From Candidatus Caenarcanales bacterium (lineage in GTDB: Bacteria > Cyanobacteriota > Vampirovibrionia > 2-02-FULL-35-15), in contig JAGVKQ010000016.1 of assembly GCA_020050435.1 (NCBI GenBank), positions 29,238-93,237 on the forward strand: 64,000 nucleotides of DNA, read 5' to 3'. This document shows positions 33,876 to 41,053 of the stretch, piece by piece (positions within the stretch are counted from its first letter, which is position 1; the number at the start of each line of letters is the position of its first letter). The notes beneath the pieces are model-generated. The model was not told the origin of the DNA. It searched no databases and was given only the letters and a program-made list of their open reading frames with translations. A program made the translations under genes and the position numbers.

Positions 33876-34853
33876 ATGAAGAAAAAAATTTTAGTGACAG
33901 GTGCAGGTGGCTTCATAGGTCATCATTTGACGAAATACCTTGTTGAAAAGGGATATTGGGTTAGGGGTGTAGATATAAAACATCCTGAATTTGAACAAAC
34001 TTCTGCTAATGAGTTCTTAATTTTAGACTTGAGAAAATGGGAAAGCTGCTTAGAAGCAACAAAAGCTATAGATGAAGTTTATGCACTTGCAGCTGATATG
34101 GGAGGAATGGGTTTTATATCATGCCATCATTCAGAAATTTTATATAATAACTCTTTAATTAATCTTCATACTATAGAAGCAGCTAGACAAAATAAAGTAA
34201 AAAAATATCTTTTTACATCATCTGCTTGTGTTTATCCAGAATACAAACAAACGAGTATAGATGTTGCTCCATTAAAAGAAGAAGATGCATATCCAGCCGC
34301 TCCTCAAGATGCATACGGTTGGGAAAAGTTAGTATCTGAAAGACTCTGCCTACATTACAAAGAAGATTATAAGTTTGAAACTAAAATAGTTCGTTTTCAC
34401 AATATATTTGGACCTAAAGGAACCTGGGATGGTGGAAGAGAAAAAGCACCAGCAGCACTATGTAGAAAAATAGCAACAGCAAAACTTACTGGTAATAGTG
34501 AAATAGAATTATGGGGAGACGGCAAACAAACCAGATCGTTTTGTTATATAGATGATTGTGTAACTGGTTTGTATAAAATAATGGAATCAAATTATTCTCA
34601 GCCTTTAAATTTAGGACAGGACAGACTAATAAGCATAAATGAACTTGCTGATTTGATTTCAAATATAGCTAATATAAAAATAACTAAAAAGCATATTCCT
34701 GGACCACAAGGTGTTAGAGGGAGAAATTCAGACAACTCTTTACTTAAAGAAATATTAAAATGGGAACCAGAAATTTCCCTTGAAAAAGGCTTGGAAATTA
34801 CTTACAAATGGATAGAAGAGCAAGTTAGAAGTAAATTAACAGTTAAATCTTAG
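33876..34853 (+). CDS. NAD-dependent epimerase, GDP-mannose 3,5-epimerase-like
   Basis: The 325 residues form an extended SDR enzyme: VTGAGGFIGHHLTKYLVEKG (NAD-binding), LAADMGGMGFI, the catalytic SSACVYPE serine region and YGWEK (YxxxK). The block ALAADMGGMGFISCHH is very close to the GDP-mannose 3,5-epimerase pattern known from plants and some bacteria; after it comes a loop EEDAYPAAPQDAYGWEK of the same type. This would make GDP-L-galactose, or another epimerised sugar, for glycan assembly. Members of this superfamily vary in substrate. The end overlaps the convergent gene by 11 bases. Confidence 0.82.
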   Translation: MKKKILVTGAGGFIGHHLTKYLVEKGYWVRGVDIKHPEFEQTSANEFLILDLRKWESCLEATKAIDEVYALAADMGGMGFISCHHSEILYNNSLINLHTIEAARQNKVKKYLFTSSACVYPEYKQTSIDVAPLKEEDAYPAAPQDAYGWEKLVSERLCLHYKEDYKFETKIVRFHNIFGPKGTWDGGREKAPAALCRKIATAKLTGNSEIELWGDGKQTRSFCYIDDCVTGLYKIMESNYSQPLNLGQDRLISINELADLISNIANIKITKKHIPGPQGVRGRNSDNSLLKEILKWEPEISLEKGLEITYKWIEEQVRSKLTVKS

Positions 34854-36033
34854 AAATTATTTCATTAAATTTTGATGTGGAGATTTTTCTATTATATTTT
34901 TCTACTGCTGCTTTTCTGCTATTTTTCCCCATATTTTCCAATTCTTGTTTATGACTTAAAGCCCATTCTGTTGTACTTACAATCTTTTCTGTATCATTTG
35001 GATCTATTATAAAGCCACACTTATAATCATTTGCAATAGTTGAGACCTCGCTATCTTGATCAACCAACCCTAAAAAAGGTCTTCCACAAGCCAATATTCC
35101 ATAAATTTTACTAGGAACCATTACTCCAGACAATCCTTTTTCCATAGTTATTAAGTGAATATTTGCTGCACTAAGAGAGTATTTCAATTCATTTTTTTGC
35201 TGATAGGACAAGAAAATAATGTTTTCAAGATTTAACTCTTTAGCTTTTTCTTGTAGCTTTAACTTGCTAGCTCCTTCACCTATTAGAACAAATCTTAGTA
35301 TATTATTTTTCTTAAAGTGATTCGCTAAGTCAATAATTCTTTCTAAACCTTGAGTAAGTCCTATATTTCCTGAGTACATTACTATAAATTTATCTTTTAA
35401 ATTATTCTTTTCTAAAAAAGAATTTTTATCTGTTTCTATAGGAGTAATTTCACTAATATCAGCCCAATCATTAATAACTTCTATTTTTTTAGGGTTTACA
35501 CCTTTTTCGCAAATCTTTTGCTTCATATCTAAACCTATAGAAATAATCATGTCAGCTTTTTTGTATGAAATCATATTTGACTTTTCTAAAATGAAATTTA
35601 AAATAGGGTTTTTTAATTTCCCCGTGATTATTCCAACTTCAGGGTGCATGTCTTTAACTGAATATATAAATTTTACTCTATACCACTTGGAGAAAAATAG
35701 CCCTAATAAGCATGATAGTGGAGGATCAGTCTGGGCTATTATTAAGTCTGGCTTTTCACTAATTAGGAATCCAGCAAAGAATGAAAATAAAAAGTAAATT
35801 CCTAAATTTATAAGTCTAAAAATTAAAATATGCTTAGGGAGTGTTGTTCCCCAGACCCTTACAATATTCATTTTCTTTAAATTATATTTTTTATTATCTG
35901 AGTGGTAAGGTTTGCCACATATAACAGTTACGCTATGTCCATATAAAGTAAGATCTTCGCAAAGTTCAGTCAAAAATTGACCAGTAGCTTCAACATCTGG
36001 ATAAAAGGATCTATTAAAAATAAGAATTTTCAT
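34843..36033 (-). CDS. glycosyltransferase family 4, WbuB-like
   Basis: The 396 residues begin MKILIFNRSFYPDVEATGQF, the pattern of WbuB/colanic-acid-type GT4 proteins, followed by VTVICGKPYH. The middle has a hydrophobic stretch (LGIYFLFSFFAGFLI) and DLIIAQTDPPLSCLLG. The donor domain has FIVMYSGNIGLTQGLERI, FVLIGEGASKLKL, IIFLSYQQKNELKYSLSAAN and PSKIYGILACGRPFLGLVD. The sugar is unknown. The 140 bases upstream hold no gene. Confidence 0.9.
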   Translation of the reverse strand: MKILIFNRSFYPDVEATGQFLTELCEDLTLYGHSVTVICGKPYHSDNKKYNLKKMNIVRVWGTTLPKHILIFRLINLGIYFLFSFFAGFLISEKPDLIIAQTDPPLSCLLGLFFSKWYRVKFIYSVKDMHPEVGIITGKLKNPILNFILEKSNMISYKKADMIISIGLDMKQKICEKGVNPKKIEVINDWADISEITPIETDKNSFLEKNNLKDKFIVMYSGNIGLTQGLERIIDLANHFKKNNILRFVLIGEGASKLKLQEKAKELNLENIIFLSYQQKNELKYSLSAANIHLITMEKGLSGVMVPSKIYGILACGRPFLGLVDQDSEVSTIANDYKCGFIIDPNDTEKIVSTTEWALSHKQELENMGKNSRKAAVEKYNRKISTSKFNEIISKI

Positions 36034-36173
36034 AAATAAAGACTTTCCAGTTTTAATTATAAGTTATAGAAATGGTTTGGAGAATTTTTATACATTTTCT
36101 AACATTATAAAAATCTAATGATTTACTTATAAGTTCTCTTCTAACATAAACATTTTTATTACTAGATCCTCCA

Positions 36174-38027
36174 CTAAAAGAACTTTTGCTCTTCCCACAG
36201 CTTATAAAGCATCCCTTTCTTGCTAAGAAGTTCTTCTAATGTGCCTTCTTCTACAATCCCTTCTTCAGTTAAAACAACAATTTTATCTGCATGCTTAATG
36301 GTCGATAATCTATGCGCTATTATCACAGAAGTTTTATTGTGAGAAACCTCATGAATGGCTTTTTGGATTTGTTTTTCGCTCAATGAGTCCAGGGAACTTG
36401 TAGCTTCATCTAAAACTAAGATATCTGCATTTTTTAAAATTGCTCTAGCTATAGATAATTTTTGCTTTTCACCACCAGAAAGCTTAACTCCTCTGTCACC
36501 AACATCAGTATTAATTCCATGAGGTAATTTACAAATCAAGTCTTCTAAATTAGCTTTTTTAATAGTCTTTGCAATTTCATCATCTGATATGTTTTCAAGA
36601 CCATATATAAGATTATTTTTAAATGTATCATTAAATAAAAATACATCCTGGCTTACATATGCAAACTTTGAAAGGTAGGATTTTAAAGTAAAGTTTTTAA
36701 TATCTTCACCATCAATTTCTATACTGCCTGAACTGGGTTCATAAAATCGCATTAGAATATTTAAAAGAGTAGATTTGCCTGAACCGCTAGGACCGACAAT
36801 AGCCGTTATCTCTCCTTTTTTCAAAGTAAGATTTATATTCTTTAATCCACTTGATTTTCCAGGATAAGAAAATCCTAAGCCTTTAATTTCAATTTTTCTT
36901 TTTAGACCAGTGAATTCATTTTCACCTTCATGCATAAAAAACTTATCTGCATTATCAAATATGGTAGAGATTTCTCCAACTGGTCCTGAAATTGCATTTA
37001 TAATTGCCTGAAATCTTGATATTGCAGAAAAAGAGCCTATTGATCTTCTTAAAATTACAAAATAAACTAAGTAACCTGCGACTTCACCTTCTTTCTGTAT
37101 ATAGATAAAGTAAGTCACCATACCAAGAAGGAAAAGAATCAAAACCATAACAAAGATTTCATTCAATGGAGTAATTAACTCTCTTTGTCTATCAATAGCG
37201 AACTCATTTTCTTCTACTAAATTACTTTCTTTAAAAAATCTTTTTTTCTCATCACCCTCATACGTATATGCTTTTATTAATGGAAGACACAGTAATGAAT
37301 TTGACAAGTTTTTTAGTAGGCTTGAATAATTGACAATATAATCATCAGATGATTTCTTTATTTTATCAATGATCTTTTTCATCATAAGAGCAAATAATGG
37401 AGAGAAGATGAATATAAATATGGTCAACTTCCAAGAAATTTTAAACATTATAATAATGTAAATCACAAGAACAAGAATTGAATATATGCAATTGTTTGCA
37501 TCTTTTAATTGAAGAGCGACTTGTCTAGTATAGCCAGTAAGAATTTCTTGAAGTCTGCCTATGTTGTTTTGATCAAAGTATAATTTCCCAAAATCAAGGT
37601 ATCTTTCAAAGATTTTTTTTCTAAGTATATTTGAAAATCTCCATACCTGAAATGAAGTGGATATCATAGATAGATATTGAAAAATATTTTTTAAAACGAC
37701 ACAGCTAAATGTCATTAAAACTAAGATTATAAAAATCTTTATGCTTCTACTTTTATACTCAGGAGCAATATAAGAAAAGATTGTGGAGACATAAGGCATA
37801 TCATGAACAAACCTTGCATTTCCCTCAATAATGCCTTTTATTGTAGGGATTAAAAGTCCAAAACTTCCACCTTCAAACAATGCTGCTAAAAGTCCAAATA
37901 ATATTGGAAAGATAAAAATGGTTGGCTTGACATTTATCTTTTTTAAAAAGCTGTTTATTTCTTTTAGCTTTAATAGCTTCTTTTCCATAGATTGTATATT
38001 CCACAGAGAGAAACATGAAATTTTCAT
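36174..38027 (-). CDS. ABC exporter, MsbA/lipid-linked oligosaccharide flippase type
   Basis: The fused protein is 617 residues: six membrane helices (about residues 35-330) followed by an ATPase domain. The ATPase shows Walker A VGPSGSGKST, the Q-loop YVSQDVFLFND, signature LSGGEKQKLSIARAIL, Walker B ILVLDEATSSLD and the switch AHRLSTI. Half-transporters of this group export lipid A, lipid-linked oligosaccharide or peptides. In this locus a flippase for a glycan lipid is likely. ATG 38027 follows GAGAGGA; an internal ATG (37988) is an alternative start. Confidence 0.94.
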   Translation of the reverse strand: MKISCFSLWNIQSMEKKLLKLKEINSFLKKINVKPTIFIFPILFGLLAALFEGGSFGLLIPTIKGIIEGNARFVHDMPYVSTIFSYIAPEYKSRSIKIFIILVLMTFSCVVLKNIFQYLSMISTSFQVWRFSNILRKKIFERYLDFGKLYFDQNNIGRLQEILTGYTRQVALQLKDANNCIYSILVLVIYIIIMFKISWKLTIFIFIFSPLFALMMKKIIDKIKKSSDDYIVNYSSLLKNLSNSLLCLPLIKAYTYEGDEKKRFFKESNLVEENEFAIDRQRELITPLNEIFVMVLILFLLGMVTYFIYIQKEGEVAGYLVYFVILRRSIGSFSAISRFQAIINAISGPVGEISTIFDNADKFFMHEGENEFTGLKRKIEIKGLGFSYPGKSSGLKNINLTLKKGEITAIVGPSGSGKSTLLNILMRFYEPSSGSIEIDGEDIKNFTLKSYLSKFAYVSQDVFLFNDTFKNNLIYGLENISDDEIAKTIKKANLEDLICKLPHGINTDVGDRGVKLSGGEKQKLSIARAILKNADILVLDEATSSLDSLSEKQIQKAIHEVSHNKTSVIIAHRLSTIKHADKIVVLTEEGIVEEGTLEELLSKKGMLYKLWEEQKFF

Positions 38028-38078
38028 TTCCTCTCACATCTTTAGATAAATTAATATAAATTATTATCTTAATAAAAA

Positions 38079-38158
38079 GACCATGGAGACCATGGGACTA
38101 TAAGACCATATTCGTGAGACGCTATAGTCTCAATGGTCTAATGGTCTAAATAGTCTCC
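38079..38158. repeat. GACCAT-type imperfect inverted repeat
   Basis: The left arm AGACCATGGAGACCATGGGA and the right arm CAATGGTCTAATGGTCTAAA can pair in several registers. A related copy lies at 60328-60398 (GACCATAAGACCATGGAGAC with ATGGTCTCCATAGTC) and a decayed one at 16572. It sits between the divergent ABC exporter and nucleotidyltransferase genes. Confidence 0.65.
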
Positions 38159-38227
38159 CTAGGGTTACCCCTAATAGCTATGTTTAAAATGAAGGCTTCT
38201 TGTCTATGTATAAAAAGAGACAAGCCA

Positions 38228-38926
38228 ATGAAAGCAATTATTTTAAGCGGTGGAAAAGGTGAAAGGCTAAGGCCATTTACTGAAAACTGCCCAAAAAGCA
38301 TGATAGAGGTTGATGGAAAGCCTATAATCCATTATCAAATCGAATGGTTGAAAAAATATGGCGTAGATGAAATAGTCTTTGCTTGTGGTTACTTGAATGA
38401 AAAAATTAAAGATTATTTTGGTGATGGAAAACGATTAGGAATTAAAGCAGATTACTCAGTAGAAGAAAAACCATTAGGACGTGGTGGTGCTATAAAAAAG
38501 GCATGGGGAAAAATTCCCGATGAAAGAGTAATTATTACTAATGGAGATATTTTTACAGACTTAAACTTGAATGATGTTTTACAAAGTCATATTAATGAAA
38601 AAGAGAAAAATGGAATATTAGCTACAATTTGCCTTTTCCCATTTAAAAGTCCATATGGAGTGGTAAGAGTAGGAGAAGATGGAATAGTTCAGGATTTTGA
38701 AGAAAAGCGTAAATTGCCATACTGGATAAATGGTGGTGTTTATATTTTCGAACCAGAAGTAAGAAATTTTTTACCGGATATTGGAGACCATGAAACCACT
38801 ACTTTTCAGGACTTTGCAACAAAGAAATTAATTTATGGATACAAGTCGGAAAGTTACTGGAAAGGTATAGATACTGTAAAAGACTTGAACGATTTTATGT
38901 CTGATAAAAAATATAAAAGTGCTTAG
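38228..38926 (+). CDS. sugar-phosphate nucleotidyltransferase
   Basis: ATG 38228 gives MKAIILSGGKGERLRPFTEN, the GGxGxRLxPxT signature of NDP-sugar pyrophosphorylases; upstream residues in frame look non-family. PKSMIEVDGKPIIHYQIEWL, GGAIKKAW, NGDIFTDLN and GGVYIFEPEV follow. The 232 residues lack a C-terminal beta-helix domain, as in the small mannose-1-phosphate guanylyltransferase/HddC/RmlA-like group. The likely product is an activated hexose or heptose, perhaps GDP-mannose to feed the epimerase at 33876, but the specificity is not certain. Confidence 0.88.
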   Translation: MKAIILSGGKGERLRPFTENCPKSMIEVDGKPIIHYQIEWLKKYGVDEIVFACGYLNEKIKDYFGDGKRLGIKADYSVEEKPLGRGGAIKKAWGKIPDERVIITNGDIFTDLNLNDVLQSHINEKEKNGILATICLFPFKSPYGVVRVGEDGIVQDFEEKRKLPYWINGGVYIFEPEVRNFLPDIGDHETTTFQDFATKKLIYGYKSESYWKGIDTVKDLNDFMSDKKYKSA

Positions 38927-39037
38927 GATATTAACTTCACTTAAGTAAATCACTTAATAGATTAACTAAATTTCAGATTCAAGCAAATATACACTCTTAA
39001 CCCATTATTCAATTAAATAATATTATAATTCTGGCAA

Positions 39038-39928
39038 GTGAAACTTATAAAAACACCAACAAACCCTATTAGGATACCTGACTTAGTCATTGGAAGGTAT
39101 GCACAAGTTTTAGATCGTAAACCTTTAATATTGAATGATGCCATAAATTTATTGCAAGCTCGTAGATTAGTTAATCAACATCAATCTCACACATTTACAC
39201 AGGCTTTAAGTTGTGCATGGAATACAGCTTCAATAATAAATGGAAAAGACTTGAATAAACCAATAAATGAAAGAGACTCAAGTAAATCTTTAACAACAAT
39301 AATAAAGAAAGAAGATTGGGATAAGGTTGCATCAAGACAAGCTGGATTAATTACATTTGCTAATTTCTTATATATTCTTTTGGGGCACGGAATCAAAAAT
39401 GTTGAAGTAGCTGATGCTGGTAATAGAGGAGACAAAGCTTATCAAATGACTTTCATGCAAGGAGGGGAAGTATTTACTGGGAAGGTTGAAGCACGAAGAT
39501 TAAAAAAGGAAACACCAATAGTTCGCTTCAAGGTTTACTCAGTAACAAATAAAAGCAATTCAATAGAGATCTCTATTGGATATGATGAAAACCAGAAGTT
39601 ACGATATCCACATATGGATATACGTCCTGTTAGTAGTAAAGATATGAATATATGCTCTGCTAATCCTGAAGATGAAGATAAAAAACGAGTCAAGTGGGTC
39701 CATCAACATCCTTTAAAAAGTACTTGGGAGGACAGTTTTGCTTTAAGGGGATTTATTAATGGTTTACTTAATCAATTTGATTCACAATTATCAACCAATG
39801 AAGAGCCATTTTTACAAAGCAGAAGAGATTTAGGTTTTAGCTCTGCTCCAAAAGAAGATTCACAACAAAATTTTATGCTGAGTGGATTTAGAAATTTTCG
39901 CCAATTACAATTAGCATGTCTTAATTAG
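39038..39928 (+). CDS. hypothetical protein, no family recognised
   Basis: The 296 residues start at GTG 39038. There is no signal peptide or membrane segment. The middle part looks like a compact alpha/beta domain (ITFANFLYILLGHGIKNVEV, EVFTGKVEARRL, IVRFKVYSVTNKSNSIEISI), and the end is polar. A promoter is not clear. The gene stands alone between the nucleotidyltransferase and the Spy-like gene, on the same strand, with 111- and 94-base gaps. A cytoplasmic protein is likely. Confidence 0.65.
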   Translation: MKLIKTPTNPIRIPDLVIGRYAQVLDRKPLILNDAINLLQARRLVNQHQSHTFTQALSCAWNTASIINGKDLNKPINERDSSKSLTTIIKKEDWDKVASRQAGLITFANFLYILLGHGIKNVEVADAGNRGDKAYQMTFMQGGEVFTGKVEARRLKKETPIVRFKVYSVTNKSNSIEISIGYDENQKLRYPHMDIRPVSSKDMNICSANPEDEDKKRVKWVHQHPLKSTWEDSFALRGFINGLLNQFDSQLSTNEEPFLQSRRDLGFSSAPKEDSQQNFMLSGFRNFRQLQLACLN

Positions 39929-40022
39929 CAAAGAAAACTAAGAGAATTCCTAGCGACACTTAAAATCAATAGCCCTAGTCTAATAAATTGTAAGCAATAA
40001 AAGCATATCCTAAGGAGGATTC

Positions 40023-40406
40023 ATGAATACAAACTGGAAACAAATTATACCTATAGCTGTTCTTTGTTTAGGCATTTCAGGCAATATGGCACAAGCATGT
40101 CCAGGTGGAAAAGGTGGAGGTCCTGGTAAAGGGGATTTCAAAGAAAGAAAAGTAGAACATTTGGACTCTAAGTTAGATCTTACAGATGAACAAAAGACAA
40201 GAGTAGAATCTATCTTAGAATCAAAACATTCACAAGCAAAAACAATCTTTGAAGAGTCTCGTCCAAAAATGGAAGCTCTTAGAAAATCCACTGATACTGA
40301 AATAAGAGCAATCTTAACTCCAGAGCAACAAGTTAAATTTGATAAGTTTGCTCTAGAAAGACAAGAAAAACATAAAGAATGGAAAGCTAAAAAAGAAGCT
40401 AACTAA
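40023..40406 (+). CDS. Spy/CpxP-family periplasmic protein
   Basis: The 127 residues are preceded by a strong AAGGAGG (40012-40018). A signal peptide (about residues 1-25, ending near ...SGNMAQA) is followed by a glycine-rich PGGKGGGPGKG stretch. A helical domain with two LTxxQ-type motifs follows: LTDEQKTRVESIL and LTPEQQVKFDKF, with a long helix between them. Spy and CpxP are periplasmic, all-helical chaperones or stress-response proteins that bind misfolded proteins or metal. The C-terminus is lysine-rich. A strong terminator follows. Confidence 0.9.
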   Translation: MNTNWKQIIPIAVLCLGISGNMAQACPGGKGGGPGKGDFKERKVEHLDSKLDLTDEQKTRVESILESKHSQAKTIFEESRPKMEALRKSTDTEIRAILTPEQQVKFDKFALERQEKHKEWKAKKEAN

Positions 40407-40436
40407 TTCGGAGTCCTATACTGTGTACAACGTCTC

Positions 40437-40464
40437 AATCCTCTTCAGTAAATCGGAGAGGATT
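40437..40464 (+). terminator. intrinsic terminator after the Spy-like gene
   Basis: AATCCTCT and AGAGGATT form the stem, followed by TCTTTTCTTT. It lies 30 bases after the Spy-like stop codon. Confidence 0.75.
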
Positions 40465-40474
40465 TCTTTTCTTT

Positions 40475-40555
40475 AGGAGATTTCAGGCAAGCTGAAATCT
40501 CCTTATATCGACCCCTTTCAAAGTCACGGATCCACCAAATAAATTGGATGGATCC
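40475..40555. other. two further hairpins in the Spy-like downstream region
   Basis: AGGAGATTTCAG and CTGAAATCTCCT (40475-40503) form a 12-bp stem. GGATCCACCAA and TTGGATGGATCC (40528-40555) form a second stem. Neither is followed by a T-run. Their role is not known. Confidence 0.6.
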
Positions 40556-40611
40556 TCTAAGTGTAAATTCCAAAGATTTTTATGAGGCTTCAACTGTATT
40601 ATTTTTCTTCA

Positions 40612-40650
40612 TGTAACCTTGAGTTACAAGTAATGTAACCCAGGGTTACA
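40612..40650. promoter_or_regulatory. paired operator-like palindromes
   Basis: TGTAACCTTGAGTTACA (40612-40628) and TGTAACCCAGGGTTACA (40634-40650) lie 22 bases apart centre to centre, about two helical turns, just upstream of a small membrane-protein gene. The second one is the same as the site at 58065-58081. The flank TTTGTTTCTTTACAAA after the second site is matched in inverse at the left of the site at 58012. Confidence 0.7.
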
Positions 40651-40688
40651 ACTGTTTGTTTCTTTACAAAAAAGTTGAAAGCCAACAA

Positions 40689-40946
40689 ATGAAATCATAT
40701 AATCTCTACACGATGTTCGAAGAACCAAAATATAGAGCAGAGATTTTTAAGATAGCTGGAATTGCTTTTATGACTCCTTTTGGAAAATTACTTATAAATC
40801 CCTTTAGTCTATATAAAAATCTAGGACCCGTGGAGTTCATTTATTTCATCTTAGTTTCATTGTTTTTTGCATTTATTGGACTATTATTTATAGAGCAAGG
40901 ACGTGTTATAATTCATTATTGGGAAAGAAAATCATGGAAGAAATAA
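40689..40946 (+). CDS. small two-helix membrane protein (paralogue of 58115 gene)
   Basis: From ATG 40689 the product is 85 residues; ATG 40710 gives 78 and aligns better with the paralogue. The shared pattern is PKYRAEIFKIAGIAFMTPFG here and PKEYRAEIMKTGGFGLMVPIG at 58115. A second hydrophobic segment follows in both (FIYFILVSLFFAFIGLLF here), then a basic end (IEQGRVIIHYWERK). Two membrane helices with a small polar N-terminus are predicted. No family was recognised. Paired operator-like sites lie upstream, and a 39-residue gene starts before its stop codon. Confidence 0.75.
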   Translation: MKSYNLYTMFEEPKYRAEIFKIAGIAFMTPFGKLLINPFSLYKNLGPVEFIYFILVSLFFAFIGLLFIEQGRVIIHYWERKSWKK

Positions 40947-41053
40947 TCGTACTAGGATTTGCATCAATATTAGCTTTAGGTTTTGGTTATAAAATGATCA
41001 ACCTCTTTAAAGGTCATAACCCAGAACTAGAAGAAGAAAACAAAATTAATTAG
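40934..41053 (+). CDS. small one-helix membrane protein, second gene of mini-operon
   Basis: ATG 40934 overlaps the upstream gene by 13 bases. The product is 39 residues: MEEIIVLGFASILALGFGYK, then a basic turn and an acidic tail ending ELEEENKIN. One hydrophobic segment fills residues 4-18. A corresponding gene (41 residues) lies immediately after the paralogue at 58331, which makes both loci two-gene units. Overlap indicates translational coupling. Confidence 0.7.
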   Translation: MEEIIVLGFASILALGFGYKMINLFKGHNPELEEENKIN

